DNA from: Actinernus sp. WN-2022
Lineage: Eukaryota > Cnidaria > Anthozoa > Actiniaria > Actinernidae
Direction of reading: 5' to 3'
Assembly: GCA_030867875.1 (NCBI GenBank)
Contig: JAOWCC010001589.1
Span: 74,547,537 to 74,611,536 of the forward strand
DNA: 64,000 nucleotides
Every line of letters starts with the position of its first letter. The first letter of the stretch is position 1. The position numbers and the translations under genes were made by a program. Of this stretch, positions 31,601 to 46,600 are shown in pieces. A model generated the notes under the pieces. That model made no database searches. It saw nothing but the letters and a program-made list of their open reading frames with translations, and had not been told where the DNA came from.

Positions 31601-34600
31601 AAACGCAAATCTAAAGTAAAGAAAATAGTTTAGTACTCAAAAGTTCAGTTTATTTGTATTGGTTTCCCCACTTACTGACTTTATTAAATAGCTGCAAAAT
31701 GGTAAGAGTGAGTAGTACCTTTATCTGAGAGATCTCTCTGGAGAAGAACAGCACAGGTGGATAGGATGGCAGCAGCGATTAATCCAATTATTACCGTCTT
31801 CTTACGCCCACACCTACGAACAAGAACTCAATCAATAAAGACTGCTGTGAAAAATGGAACAGTAGAAGTTATTTTCATTTATTAATAATATAGATACGAT
31901 AGTACGCGCGCTCTGATTGGCTGAAAAGCCATGTTTTATCAGAGTATATAACATAGTTTGCCATGTTTTATTGTTTTCAACTGGCGGTTTCCTTTCATCG
32001 CGCGTGTAAATCTATATTATAAAACAGATAAAGAAGTCTTAAATCCATGTTTTATACTATCATAAAATAGTCTGGTCATTTGAGAACACTCGAGAAATGT
32101 TGAAAGCACGCGCCTTCAGCTTGTGCTTTAACATTTCTCTCATGTTCTCGAATGCCCATCGTGGTTTATGATAGTATAAAACATGGCTAAGGCTTCTTTA
32201 TTTGTTAAATATATTTCACTTCAAAGATGGCAGCTTTGATTTTAATTAGATGTCTTTTTGTTACTTCGTTACCTTTCAAGAACATACTATAGAGCGCAGT
32301 TATTATATCCGTGAAACAAGTTTCGCAATAAAGCTAAATAACACTATATCCTTAGTTTTCTATTGTTTAATTACAGAACTGTTATTTAGTGCTGTTTGTT
32401 AAGAAATGTTTCAAGGCTACAATGACCGCTCTATAAAAATTGGACTGGCTTAGACTGAAATAGGACTTTGCAGGAAACAGTTATGTGCTGATATATCACT
32501 TCAATAACCAATGAATTGTGCTAGTTATTCTTTACTGGAAACAGTCACGTGCTGATGTATCACTTGCGATCCCATGGGAAAGGCTTCTCAGGGGCATTAA
32601 GGCATGGGTCTCAAACTATTTCAATTTGGCCGCCGCAAATCAAGAGGGGGTGGTCTATCTCTTGGTGCTTGTTAGATATAGTCTCGGCACTTTTACAGAG
32701 TCCATAAAGTCATAACCTTGATACCTTGTTGTGGCAGTTTCCATGAAAACGTATAATGTGACCTTTGAACTTGAAGTTAAGGTTGTGACTTTATCAAATC
32801 TGTCAAAGTGTCAAGATTATATCTCACAAGCACAAAGAGATAGACCACCTCCTCTTGATTTGCGGCGGCCATATTGGAGACCCATGCCTTAACGCCCCTG
32901 AGTTTACTGGAAACAGTCACGTGCTGATATATCACTTCAATAACAAATGAATTGTGCTGGTTATCCTTTACTGGAAACAGTCACGTGCTGATATATCACT
33001 TCAATAACCAATGAATTGAGCTCGTGATCGCATGGGAAAGGCTTTACTGGAAACAGCCACGTGCTGATATATCACTTTAATAACCAATGAATTGAGCTCG
33101 TGATCCCATGGGAAAGGCTTTACTGGAAACAGTCACGTGTTGATATATCACTTCAATAACCAATGAATTGAGCTCGTGATCCCATGGGAAAGACTTTTCA
33201 GGACTGGAGGGGAAACAATCTTTCAAAACGCTGTTTCAGAAAGATCGACAATCGATTGGAGGTGGGAAATAGCATTTACAAACAGGTTTTGATAATAACA
33301 ATACTGATCTCGTACAACCACGTGACGATATCCTGTAAAACTCCCATTAGAGCAACATGGTGTAGGGTCTATATGATAGGACAGAAATCCTTATAATAGC
33401 TGTTCCGCTTTTTATTTCGATGATCGATATTAATTTACCTCTCCATCATCTTGATAGCTGTCCAGTTAGAAGGCAACTCTACGATGCTGACCAGAAAGAA
33501 CATAAGATAGCGATTCCCGCCAAAACTTCCTGCACCGAATGAGACACCGTAGTAGACGAGAGAGATGACCATCCTGTAGGAATCAATTACAAAACGTGAC
33601 GATTTGAGAACAAAAATCTTTGTACCGTTGGGTACTAGTATTAAAGTATTTATGAGCTCTAACGAGAAATCGTTGATTTGGGTGCAGTAAAGTGTTTTAA
33701 ATCTTGTTTAAAATGCCGTGATTATAAATCTGTGAAATGACGTCATGACAAAGTTCCGTTATAACAGGGTTAACCACTCCTCTTTTCAAGCCTTTGCAAC
33801 CCGAAATTTGAACTTGTTATAATACTAGATTTTTGTGATTTAAAATTAAGCAAACCATGAAGAAGTGACCCGACGGAAGACTGCCAATGGTATTTCATGA
33901 CTGTTCAGGAACTCCGTAGCCCTGCTTACTCTGGCTTTGATTTGAATTTCCGGCGATGATCTATCAGTAGAAAGCTTTCAGTAAAGGAACTCTTATTTTT
34001 GCCAAACTAAATGGAAATGCCTAGTTATTGGCATTTTCCTTCCAGTAAAATGAGGGTTTGAGTCCAGGGCTTTTGATATTTTGTTTGGGTTTCTGTTTTT
34101 GTGGGTGATCAAAAATCACCATTTGCTTGAAACATTTGGATATTAGTTGTCATGTAGTTGTTCGTAAAATGAAATAAGAAAGCTAAATTCCCTATTTGAA
34201 TTATCTAAGAGCAAGGGAACGATCTTGCGAGGAATGTTTATTTGTGCATTTCGTTCGCAAAGAATATTAAATAAAGCAAGTAGAACAGAGTTTGTTGTGC
34301 TCTGTACTCTGACAAAAAACACTCCTGAAGCTGTAGAGCATTCGAAAGTTACGCGGCTCGGATTCCTGTATTCTTTTTCTATCCTAGTCCCTAGTAGGCT
34401 CGGTTTCCAGCCGTGGGGGTTTCGGTGAGCCAGCGATCCTCTCCCCACTCACGGCTGGGCGCGCGAGCTGAGACGTTGTCGATTTTTAGCCAATCAAAAA
34501 CTTGCCACTAAAATCCTGTCGCTGAATATAATTTGCATAATTTATATTGTATTGGATTGCTGTTCCAAAATGCGTTTAAATTTGCTTTGGAAACGTTTGC

Positions 34601-37600
34601 TTTCGAATATTTCAAGGATTTACACAAGGAAGCATTAAGAGAGTTAGTTTTGGGTGAAGACACTGTGTCAGTACGCACCGGGTTTGGCGGAAAGTCACTT
34701 GGGAAACAGTCACTTGTACCAAGCTCGAAGGTCGCGAAACCCATAATGGTTTACGCGATCACGTTTAACTATGCGATCACAATATTCTCTTGAAAATCGC
34801 TGTTATCAAACGAGTTTTACAATTCTTCAAGTCCTATGACTATGTACTAAGTTTGTGCATTTTTTAAGGTCTCCAAAACATATTCTACACAAGTACTGAG
34901 CGGGACTACTCGACTCTAGCTCAGAATAGTTCCGAGATAATAATCTGAACTTTAACCCCGTATTTCGGCTTTTAATTTCTGTCAACGAGGTGTCTTGACC
35001 GGCACTAATATTACAGAGTAACAAATAATTCAGCCTAGTTTCTCAATAATTTTAAATGGCGTTTGTTCTTGAGAATTCACTTCACACCTGGAGTTTTAGT
35101 TTAGAGTTCCAGTGTGTTTTGAAAGTTTAGAGCCTACGCTACAGTCGTGAAAGGGTAAACGGCTTTTCTTGTCAAAACACGCACATTGAATAACATTGAA
35201 TTTTAATCAGATGACGTCATGGACACGGTGTGTTGACCGCGCGCCCAGCCGTTAGTGGGGGGAGGCTTTGGAGAAACGACACCCCAAATGCATCTGAACT
35301 ACTACTGTTACCAGGCCTTCTGGTAACAGTGACCAGTGACGTCACAAGCCATTACAAACCACAGGGATCCCATTAACCCACTCAGACAAAATACCAAGCC
35401 AGAAGGCCTAGGGGCTAGGCTGCTCTTTTTCCATGTTCTACAGCTCCAGTAGTGTTTCTGTCAGAGTATAGAGCACAACAAGCCCTGTCAGTTCTATTTG
35501 TTATGCAGAAAATATACATACTCCACGGAGGGTTTTTGGTTGGACTCCTGCAGCCACCACGACAGGCAGCCCAAACTAATGATTATAATAAGGAATGTAT
35601 GGGGAATTTTAGAAATTCTGAAACATATTTGGGCCAAAAAAACTTCGTGCATCTTCTATAAAAATGGGCACAAGTATAAAAACGGGCACAAGACGCATTA
35701 TGGGACTGGACGAACTAAGTTTTCTTTGCCTCTATAGTATAATAATAACTGCCAATCTCCCAGACGAGATTCGGACGATGTACTGACAGTAAATGAAGTG
35801 AATACAGAAGAGTTCTTAGAGCAGTTTACATTGTCCATATAATAAAAAGAAAATTACACGTTGGTTTAAACATATTAAGTGTATCCCCGCTGCGCTCACT
35901 TGTGGAATATTTTGACTCTCGAAGATAAACGTCATATCTTCGTATCACCGCTTAGGCGGATCAAGAGGCGGTTCAGGGGTTTAATCGAACCCCCTTTCTC
36001 TCGCTCTTTTTCAAAAGACAACAAAGAGGTTGCCAATTGATTTAATTGTGTGCTCGGAAATATCGAAACCTCCTTATCGAACAAATCGATGCAAATAACA
36101 GAGAGCCCGTACGTCCTTAAATTATGATATTTTGCTCAGCCTTGTCGAATGATTGCTATGTTTTGTTTTGTATCTCAAAACTGAGGTTATGGCTATAGAA
36201 GTCACAATAAAACATCGGTTAAAACGTTCTTCGACGGTTTTCTCTTGTATCATACTACTTACCAACAAATCCAGTTCACAATGGTTTGATACGCAATCTT
36301 AGGCGACTGAAAGAGATCCCGTATGTCACCAACTCTTTGTTTGCAAACGGTATTCACAATGGGATCCTCTGGCATTTCTTTACGGTTGAATTTCGCCACA
36401 TCCGAGAGCAATGCATTTGCCCGCTTGGCTTGATCGTTTACCATCAGCCAACGGGACGATTCTGGCAGATACCTGAACACAAAATATCAGATAATTAGCT
36501 ATTGCGCAGTTCGTGTTGCGCATCTGAAGGCCAATGATTAAACGGCGTTATTTAAAACAAAATAGGACCGCAATGCGATCATAGGTGTTGAGAAAGGTAG
36601 TTATAATAAAAGTTTACATCACATGCAGACACTTCACGACCATTATAATATGTAAAAAACATGCAGGAGAGAGCATGACACAGCCATACAAACTCAGTTA
36701 AATTTTGACCAATGCTTCAATTTAAAAAATATAAACCTGGAACTTACACTGGTTACTTAATGTTTTGATTTGCTCTTTCCATTTCTGGCATTGAGATTGT
36801 GCTAGATTCATGATATTTGAGTGACAAGGTCATGTAACCCCCAGCTACAAAGAGACTATTGCAGGCTGATTGAAAATGGTAACAACTAGTACATGTTTTC
36901 ATCATTGTCGTTTTTCTGTAAGTCCATGCGTATATATGGATATATCATTAGTGCGAGAGGTGCACAGGGAAGGAGGGATATACTAAGGGGACGTGCTAGG
37001 ATAGGATAAGGAGAGATATATGTAGATCATAGCTATTGTGTTGCATGCCATCCAAACTGCATGCAGGCTACTATTGCCGAGAACTAGACTTTTGTAGACA
37101 CTATAATAATAACATTTTCATAATGGAAAACTATACGAACAAAATAAAATGTGTTTTAATTTTTATTCTTTCACTATAAAAACATGCAATGTAACTTGAA
37201 ACAAAACTATTTATGAGATCACCACATGATGTTTTATGTTAATGATTGTTGCAGTTATTAGTTAATGATTGAGTAATTCAGCATGTTGGAAATGCTATCT
37301 ACAGTCTCCGTAAGAGTGATCTGCTTACATAATATCCTCATATATGTTAATTCCAGTCTTGTAGGTACATTACCAGCAAAATTGTCACAGTGTATTGTAG
37401 ACTGTAATTTGAATCAAAAACTGAAACTATTGTTGGCAACTAAGTCAGAAATAAATAAGGCTTTCTGGTATACTATGAAATAAAGCATCGAATACAAGGA
37501 ATTACCAATATTCATAATCTGGATCAGATTCGATGGTGAACTGATAGATTTATGATAATAATGTATCAATTTATATAGCGCTTAAATTATGTAAGATATT

Positions 37601-40600
37601 CAAAAGCGCTTTACATTAAGTCAAAGGAGAGTAAATATTTGTGTGTACACACAAGCAGGCTAAAAAGGTAAAAGTTTAAAATGGATAAAATATATGCTAT
37701 TATAGTGCTACGAATTAAATATGATAATGACTGATAATAGGATTTATGTGCCAGTCGCAGCATATGTAGTACAAGCAATTAAGGCGACCAAACAGAAGTA
37801 CTACGACTGGCATACAAATCTATAATGTAAATCCGTATTGAAAGAAAAATATATTTAAAAAGTTAAAAATATTAAAAAGTTAAAATTATTAAAAAGTTCA
37901 AAAATGACGATCAAATGCTTTCTTAAAAAGATAGGTCTTCAATTGGATCTTAAAAGAGTCAATGTTACTGCAGAGTCTAATAGTCAGGGGTAGAGAGTTC
38001 CATACTACACTGGGCCTGATCATTGTTGATAAACCAGCGAGAATAATGACATAGGAACACATTGTCTTCCAGCATTCACTCCAACATGGTAGCATTTCCT
38101 TGGCAAAAAGGTGCACAAACAGTTTTAGTGTGGTCAATATAATATTAAACGTGTCTCCCTGAGCTAGTTGGTTTCTACATCATTCACTCGCCGTATCAAA
38201 TCAGGAATATGGAATCGGTATAAACATATTTGTGTAAGCCACAAACGATTGATTCTCATAATTACCTCGTAGTTGTGAATAAGTTTTGAGTACAGGTAAA
38301 TATATTGCTCCAATTGTAAAACAATAACAACAGAACACCAAAATCTCCCTTAGAAACATTTAAGGTACTCTCTAGATCTTAAATATATCGAATGCATTCC
38401 AATAATAGCTCTATATTAGCAAGCTTCGCTTGCTAATATGGTCCTTGGCTTTGGTTCATTTCACTTGAATTCAGCAGTTCAGCCAGCAGTTAAGTTCGTT
38501 TTGTTGAGTTTTGCAACTTTTGTGTATACGTGTAATAGTGTACTTTATAGCTTTTATATCTCTTCATAATATAGATACGATAGGACGCACGCTCTGATTG
38601 TCTAAAAAGCCATGTTTTATCAGAGTATATAACATGGTTTGCCGTGTTTTGTTGTTTTCAACTGGCGGTTTCCTTTCATCGCGAATGTAAATTTATATTA
38701 TAAAACAGATAAAGAAGCCTTAAATCCATGTTTTATACTATCAAAAAACACTCTGGTCATTTGAGAACACTCGAAAAATGTTGAAAGCATGCGCCTTCGA
38801 CTTGCGCTTTAAGATTTCTCTCGTGTTCTCAAATGCCCATCGTGTTTATGATAGTATAAAACATGGCTAAGCCTTCTTTATTTGTTAATTATAGCTATTA
38901 AATTGCACTCTGTTCGCCTGGCCGGCAGTTTACACTGTCGTAGTCGTACATTGTCGTATGGCCAGACTGGACCCGGACTGGAGAGACACAGTTGAGCAAG
39001 ACTCGAATCAAAATGGCTCTCACAACTTTTAGAGTGAGCCTCACCATCTCGTAGGAACCTTTTTCTAGTGCTCCACTTTCACAGTAATTTATACTCCACA
39101 TTAGAGTTAGTTCTACTCCTATTTTAAAGTTACATTAACTCCAAACTGGGGGTAGTTTTTATTCTAAAATAAGAGTAAAAAATACTGGAGTTAAAATAAC
39201 TCCAATATGGAGATGATCCTGAACCTTTTTATTTTACTCCATTTTTGGATTCGATACAACTCCCTGGAAATAACAGTGTATGTATGCGTACGTGAGTAGA
39301 AGAGCACAAAATCAAAAGTAATTGAAAAAGCAGTACGCGAATTTCTCACAAGAAAGAGCCGCATAGTCCACGACTACCCCACAATTCCGGTCGCCGAGCC
39401 AAATTAAACCAAAAATATATCTCATGGTCCTAGTCGTGCGTTGCTTAATTTGTAACGCTCGATTATGAAATGTTGCAATGTAAAATAAAAACTTTAAGAA
39501 TACAGCACAGAACACTTTCACCTTTTGTTCTTTTTAAGGCAAAAATACATGCCTGTGTTGCATAAGTTTTCTCGCCGTAATCAAGCTTACCTCCCTAAGT
39601 CACATTTTGCAATTTTGGTTGAACCCGACGAACACGTTTTCAGTATAGCATAAGGCTCCATTGCGCATGCGCAATGGTCACCTAAAAAAGGACCACGTTC
39701 GATGTATCAACATTCTTCCCTGACTCTGAGGCTAACCGGACACATTTGCACAAAAAAAAAGACCAAATATAGAAGTTTGTCCTGTTGGCCTCATACTCAA
39801 GCCTCGTTTTCCTCTAAGATTGTAGTTTGTTAATCGTTTAGTCCTAAAACCGGAATTAAATATTGTTTAAATAGAGTCGAACAAGTTATTTTTCGCAGTT
39901 TTCTTGACGCTGACTACGCGAAAGTGATTGCAGTATGTAGAATTAATTGCGTACATATGAAAGATAGTTAGTTCAGATGGTAGAGCACGGTCTAGTGGGA
40001 GTTCGGGGTTTGAATCCCAGCCGCGTCCTTGAGCAGAGAAGTATAAGCCATTGGCATCCAATCTACTTCCTCCCATACGAGGGGATGTAAAAGAAGCTAT
40101 TGTGGTATCTCGAGAAAGCTTAGGGATTTGTCTCCCAACACAACATCTTGCATGGTATTCTGTGGTACTAACAATCATTTATGATTGTAAATTTAATTTT
40201 CGCAGTTTTCCTGGCGCTGACTAAGCAAAAGTAATTACGCGAGCTCTGGGAACGTCATTGCAGTCTGTAGGATTGCATACATATGAAAGATAGTTAGCTT
40301 AGGTGGTAGAGCACGGTCTAGTGGGAGGTCGGGGTTCGAATCCCATGCAGCCGCGTCCTTGAGCATGGAAATATAAGCCGTTGGCATTTTCTCCTTCCTT
40401 TTCTAATTTATACGAGGGGACGTAAAATAACCTGTTGTGTTATAATAATTTCGAGAAAGCTTAGAGAATTGTCTCCCGACACAACAGCTTGCATGGTATT
40501 CTGTGGTACTAACAATCACTCATGATTGTAAAATACACGAGTAAGTCCATATCACAAACATAACCTTGTGAGGCGCATTTGAATATACCAATAGTAGCAT

Positions 40601-43600
40601 TTGCACTATATAACTAAATACCTTTTTAACTCGTGGATACGTGAGGCGCAGAAACGGCTTATTAGGTTTAGGAGATATCATGTCATTCATTCACTCACTC
40701 CTTATGGTGTTAGCACGCCAAAGAGCCTGGGAAGGACCTTGATAATACCAATCGACATTCAAGTTATTGAGTATGTTTTACCAGTATAAAGATGCTGTAA
40801 TACCTACCACCAGAAGAATATCTGAAGAAGACCAGGAACCGAGCCTGCAATCGATAGCTCACGCCAGTCTCTGATAACGTAACCAAATAAGGCAAGCAGC
40901 ATTAGAGAAATGACCCAGAAGTACCAAAGACTTGTTCCAGCCATAGCGCGGTGACGAATACCAACATACTCCAAGAGAAGAACAAACATGGCCAGCGATG
41001 AACTGCCTGGTTGTTAAAAATAAGAAGAATATTGCTAACACGTGCGAATTAGTCGATCAATATTTACCGATTATATAATAAAAAGATAGAAGAATCACTG
41101 AAATAATCTCGTTCTCGAACTGCCATGGGCTAGACCTTCACATACCCGGGGGGGGGACTCCCTTATGTGAGGGGTACATGGATGCTCGTCGTACCTTTTA
41201 GGGGTCAAAATCAGGAGTTTGGTACCACTTAGGGTATCCACCATCAAACACAGACATTTCTATGTAAAGCGGTACCTTTTAGGGGTCGGGTGTCAATTGA
41301 ACAAAAAAGCTGTTATCAATTTACATTTTTATTATCTTTTAGGGGTCAAAATAAGCTTGAGCCACGCCCATTTTAGTACCTCTTAGGGGTCATGTCGAAA
41401 ATGTCCGACGAGCATCCCTACCCCTTTTATATGGGAGTCCCCCCCCCCCCCTCCCCCCCGGGTTCACATATTCTTTAATAAAGACATTCAATCATTATGA
41501 TTATTACGACTACTGAGGTTGCTTTATCTGTTTTACTAGCTTGTTCTACGATAGCCTTGAAATGTGCTACCAAATGCACAGTATTTTAACTTACCAATGC
41601 AGACCCCAATGAACCCCCTCAGCAACGTGAACAACCAGAAGACGTTTACAAAGGAAGCGACGAGAGCGAGAACGTTACACAATACCGATGGGAAATACAC
41701 GATGGGTTTACGACCAAACTTGTCCGACAGAATACCACCAAATAGCACACCAATCAGGTAGCCCGCAAAGACGATGCTCTTGGAAAGGCTGGCCAAACTT
41801 GACTTGTCACAGACAAGATCCCACTGAAACGACAAAGACGTAGCACAATGATTGGTTAGTACAGACATATATTGTATGATCACAGCACACCCGTTTTGCG
41901 CCATGCAACTAAGCTATAATAATTATAATAACAATAATTATAATAACAATAATACTTATACAGCGCATATCCAAACTGTTCTAAGCGCTTTACAATAATT
42001 ATATAATAGTAACAATCTGAAGTTTAAAATAAGTTACTTACTAATCTAATAAAAGCACAAAAATATAATATAATAATAATAAATACTGTTTATTGCACTC
42101 TATTGCAGGATAAAACTGAATTAACAAGTGGTAATACAAGTATGAATATCTATGTAAACTATATAACAATAAAATATGAATATGAATATGAGATACTAAT
42201 GACAGATGCAAAATACACTACTATCAGATTACTAATAATGATTAAAAAGTTAAGACGTCTTAGGTTCTTTTAGTCCTAAATCTCCTTGTTACCGGCTTCT
42301 CACGTCCTGATCTTAAATTATAGGTCACCCTATAAGAAGAAATAAAATGAATGGAAGTAATAAAATGAATGAAAAAAATGAATGAATGATCTTAGGTTTC
42401 TGGTAGGCTTTTACTGATTAATCATTTCCATTATATAATTAGGTGCAAGTCCATTTAGTGTCTTGAAGATTAAATCCGTTGTTCGCCAGTTTGGTAGCCA
42501 GTGAAGTTGAATAAGAACAGGGGTTAAATGATCATATTTACGTGTACAGGATATAAGACGTATAGCCGCATTAAGTACATATAATTGTAATTTCTGTATT
42601 TCATTCTTTGGTAGTCCGAACAACAGTGAATTACAAGAATCTAACTTGGATGTCACGAATGCATGCACAAGCTTCTCAGTGGTCATGAGTGATAAGTATT
42701 ACCTAATACGAGCGACGTTCCTTAGATGGTAGTAGGCAGATTTACAGATGTTCTTACATGGATATCATTTTATTAAAAAGAACGCCAATATTTCTGGCGG
42801 AAACCGAAGGACGTATAACAAACTGGGTACGCTCCGTTAGGTATGACCTAAACCACCTTAAGGCATCACCCTGTATTCCGAATCTAGAAGACATCATGTT
42901 TAGTAGATTGTCATGATCTATACAGTATCAAAGGCCGCCGACATGTCAAGAAGTACTAAATATAACACCACAGTTGTCATCTATTGCACGAAGTACGTCA
43001 TTTTGTACGCGAACCAAGGCTGTTTCACAACTGTGATGTCCATTGTTTATGAAGATAACACTTTAAAGTACATATAAGCCCAAATTAGTTATATTTGATC
43101 ACCGATATTGTACATGAAGTAGACAGTCCAACGGTAGAATATTTCTTGATTTGGGTATACGTTGCGTCTACGAGATATATAGGTTCGCGGGAACCTACAT
43201 AGATCATGCAATTTGATTGGCTCGCTATCTCGGAATAATGAGCAATAGCCATGCACCTACAAAGCTCGGGATAATTTTGAAACAAAATGGCAGGCGTAAA
43301 TTCACGTTTCGCGATTGTTTCCGATGCGGAAATTTTAGAAATTCAACAAAAGGCAGTGCCCAAAAGCACTAAAAATTCTACAAAATATGGCCTTCGAGTG
43401 TTTCAAGGTAAAATGTTTGCATAAAATGTACAAGAGCTAGTGTCACAACTTGTTTTGCCGAAGTAAAAGCTTTGTTTACAAAGGTTACATTTGTCACACC
43501 TTCTATTTAAGATTCTCATTTTGTGTTGAGGTTCCCGTGTTGTATATGTTGCAGGTCAAAAAAAACTTCAGGTTAAATTTGTCCAACCTAGTTTCCTTTT

Positions 43601-46600
43601 TTCAACCTAGTTTGTTTTTTCAACCTAGGTTATTTTTTTTCAGATATCAATCATTCTAAAAAGGGATCCTTTCTTTTTGGGGAGTAATAAAAAAATGGGG
43701 TTTTATTATTTTTAGGGGGCACCTTCTAAAAAGAATTGAGCAGGTATTCTACCTCCCCTCCCTTCCCTTTCCTTTGTCCCACTAGCTTCCTTCTACCCCA
43801 CCCTGATCCCCCTTACCACCATTACATTACATTAATTAATATTACATATCATTATTACTTACTTTGTTTCATCCCAGACGAGACTCGAACCCTGAACCAT
43901 CGGCTTGAAAGACCAGAACTTTACCACTTTACCACAGAAACATTCGATGACGTGGTAGTCATTTAAATCACTAATATAACTACGACGTCAAGTCTTATGC
44001 AAATTATGTATTCACGCATGTGCACTGCTAACGAAATCGGACTTTGAAAAATATAACACGGACGATAACACAGACGAAAATACAGACGAAGATTGTGTTG
44101 ACTCTGCGTTCTTTTATGAAAACTCAAGGGAAGTAAGAAAGCTAAATTCAGAAACATATATTGTTTATAGATGATCAGATTTACTTTACGGCTCCACTCG
44201 TACTTCGAAACAAACTGTGAACCGAACCGACTTTTACAGAGTAATCACTGAGATAAATAATATAAAAGCGAATCAACACTAACATTGTAACGAGTTCAAA
44301 GGATCTTGGGCTAAACCTCGTACTCGATAGACTCAGCTTTCCAAATAGAATAACACGCTGTGACTAGAACAAAATGGAAATACGCATTCCAAATAACGAA
44401 CTTCTAACTCCTGACAATAAAGACATAGTTTGTAAAATATATGTAGCTATAGCGCTAATTTGTGACTTAAGACATCACAGGTAAACAATAATTAATAAGG
44501 GATTGAACCCATAATAAAAAATAAACTAGGTTGAATCAAAATAAACGAGGTTAAAAAATGGATGAATTCAATTACTTATAGGTTCTAGATACTCTCCTTG
44601 AAGCTGAAAATCTCATGTTGAGTGATTTTCCGAGTTTTGAATTCAGTTTTGACGAAAATGTAGCAGATACTATTATAAACACTGCTGCAACTTCGTACGC
44701 TCCGGAGTCCAGCGAAACGAAAACAAGTGTAACCCAAACAGCAACAACTCAGGACCAAATCCATGAGCCAGATGTTTCAAGATTTCCAATAGTTTCCAAC
44801 AATGACATAGAGGAGAGTTGAAGTCTGTCGCTGTGAAAAAAAAACACTTCTCACTCGACTAAACAATGGCTGAATGTTTTTAAAAGCTGGAGCCAGTCCC
44901 GCAACCTCGGCGGTGAATTGGAAATTGAAACAGTGGCGCCGGCGGCGCTGGACAAACTTATAACCCAGTTTTATGCTGAAGTGAAGAAAAAAGGACGGCA
45001 AGGACTATGAACCAGAATCGCTCAGAATTATGCAAAGTGATCTAGAGAAACACTTAAACGGACAAGAACTACCCTGTTAGCATAGTAAGATCGCGAGAAT
45101 TTTACCAGACACAGCAAACACTGAACGCAAAGGCCATTTCCTTATGTAACCTGTTTTATTCTCTCGGTTACTACTTCTATATACACATCTACTGCTCGCT
45201 CTTGTCGAGACAAAATACTTGGGCTTTGAAGCCACGGACTTAGGTCAAAAACCATGCAAACCGTAAGGTATCGCGTACAGAGCCATCTCCCCAACTTCTC
45301 TCTTAGCTTATCCCTCTCTCTCAGCTTATCCCATGCATGCACTCTCACTCGCGCACATGGCTCTGTTCTTAAGTATGCGTTACCCATACCCTTGAGATTA
45401 CCGGTTAAACCGGTTACCATTGTTACACCTACGACAACAGGGCAAGGGAAAGAGGCCAAACAAGTCCCAGCCACTTGCACCAGAGGAGGAACTTTCACTC
45501 TGGGAAAAGGGTCAGCTTGGATCGAGACCACAATGGCCGAGTTTTAACGAACGTAACATACAGGCTTCAAAAACTTGACAGAGCAAGTGGGATTTCGAGG
45601 CCTCCAGGAGCACTACGATGCATTATGTCGAGGATTTCATCATAAGGTCACACGAAGATGGAAGTAAAAGCGTAGAATTCTCATAAAATCTTACCTACGC
45701 ACTGGTGGTCTAAGAATCAAGAGAAAAACATCTCCTCAAGTAATGTGGAATACGGACGTACGGCGGAGAAAGAGATCCAGTTCGGCTTTTCAAGCTCTGG
45801 TTGGCCAAGCGACCGAGTTGTATGAAAGACAACGGGCCCCTGTATCTGAATGATGTATGATAAATCCAGATGTATGGTACAACAAAGTTAGAATGGATGA
45901 AAACACCATTGGCCAGCTTATAAAATCCATGGCAAAATATCATGTCTGCAAACCAACAAAAAACTAACCATATCAAAATCATTGCACACAGAAGAGGGCA
46001 TTTGGTATTGGTCATCGCATTGAAGTAAATGCGATTTTATTTGAGAGAGATAACAATTTCAGTGGCATTACAAGTTTATAATGTGGCTTACCTGTTGATA
46101 CCGGAACCATGATACGAAGAATAATTAATTATCTGCTTTCGTTTTGACCGCTCCCAAATCTCTCATACTGCGGCTCCCGCCTTACCAAAGGTCACACAAG
46201 AAAAAATAGTACGAAATGGAACTTTAACAGCGATTTGTACCTCGATAATCTATGCATCACAATGCTGGAATTTTATTGTCCTATCTGAATTCAGCAGTAG
46301 AAAGTCAGTTCAGACATGCGTATTCAAGATAAACCCAGGTTTTCTCTGCTCGGTAGTTCCTTAACCAGTAAAAAATCACTTCACTCGCGAAAGCAAATTC
46401 AAATTTGTACGGTCGAAATCTTTACTTAGCTTTGATTTGAAGGTAGAAAGAAGTCATAAATCATTTTATTTGTTAATTTTAGAAGGCAAAATAGCTCCCA
46501 AATCCATGTATTTCCGAGTGAGATGACAATGCCTATACCGGAAGTGAGTCACCGGATATCGATCAGTGTAGGCTTTTGTACGCAATGACTTTGATATGAC

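Noticed and set aside
43868..43945. Functional tRNA gene
   Set aside because: The T-arm is tRNA-like but acceptor-stem pairing fails; it is better described as SINE-derived.
45142..45547. Overlapping frames of 129 and 97 codons on opposite strands
   Set aside because: The Ser/Leu run comes from a CT-rich patch; no domain, splice sites or relatives could be recognised.
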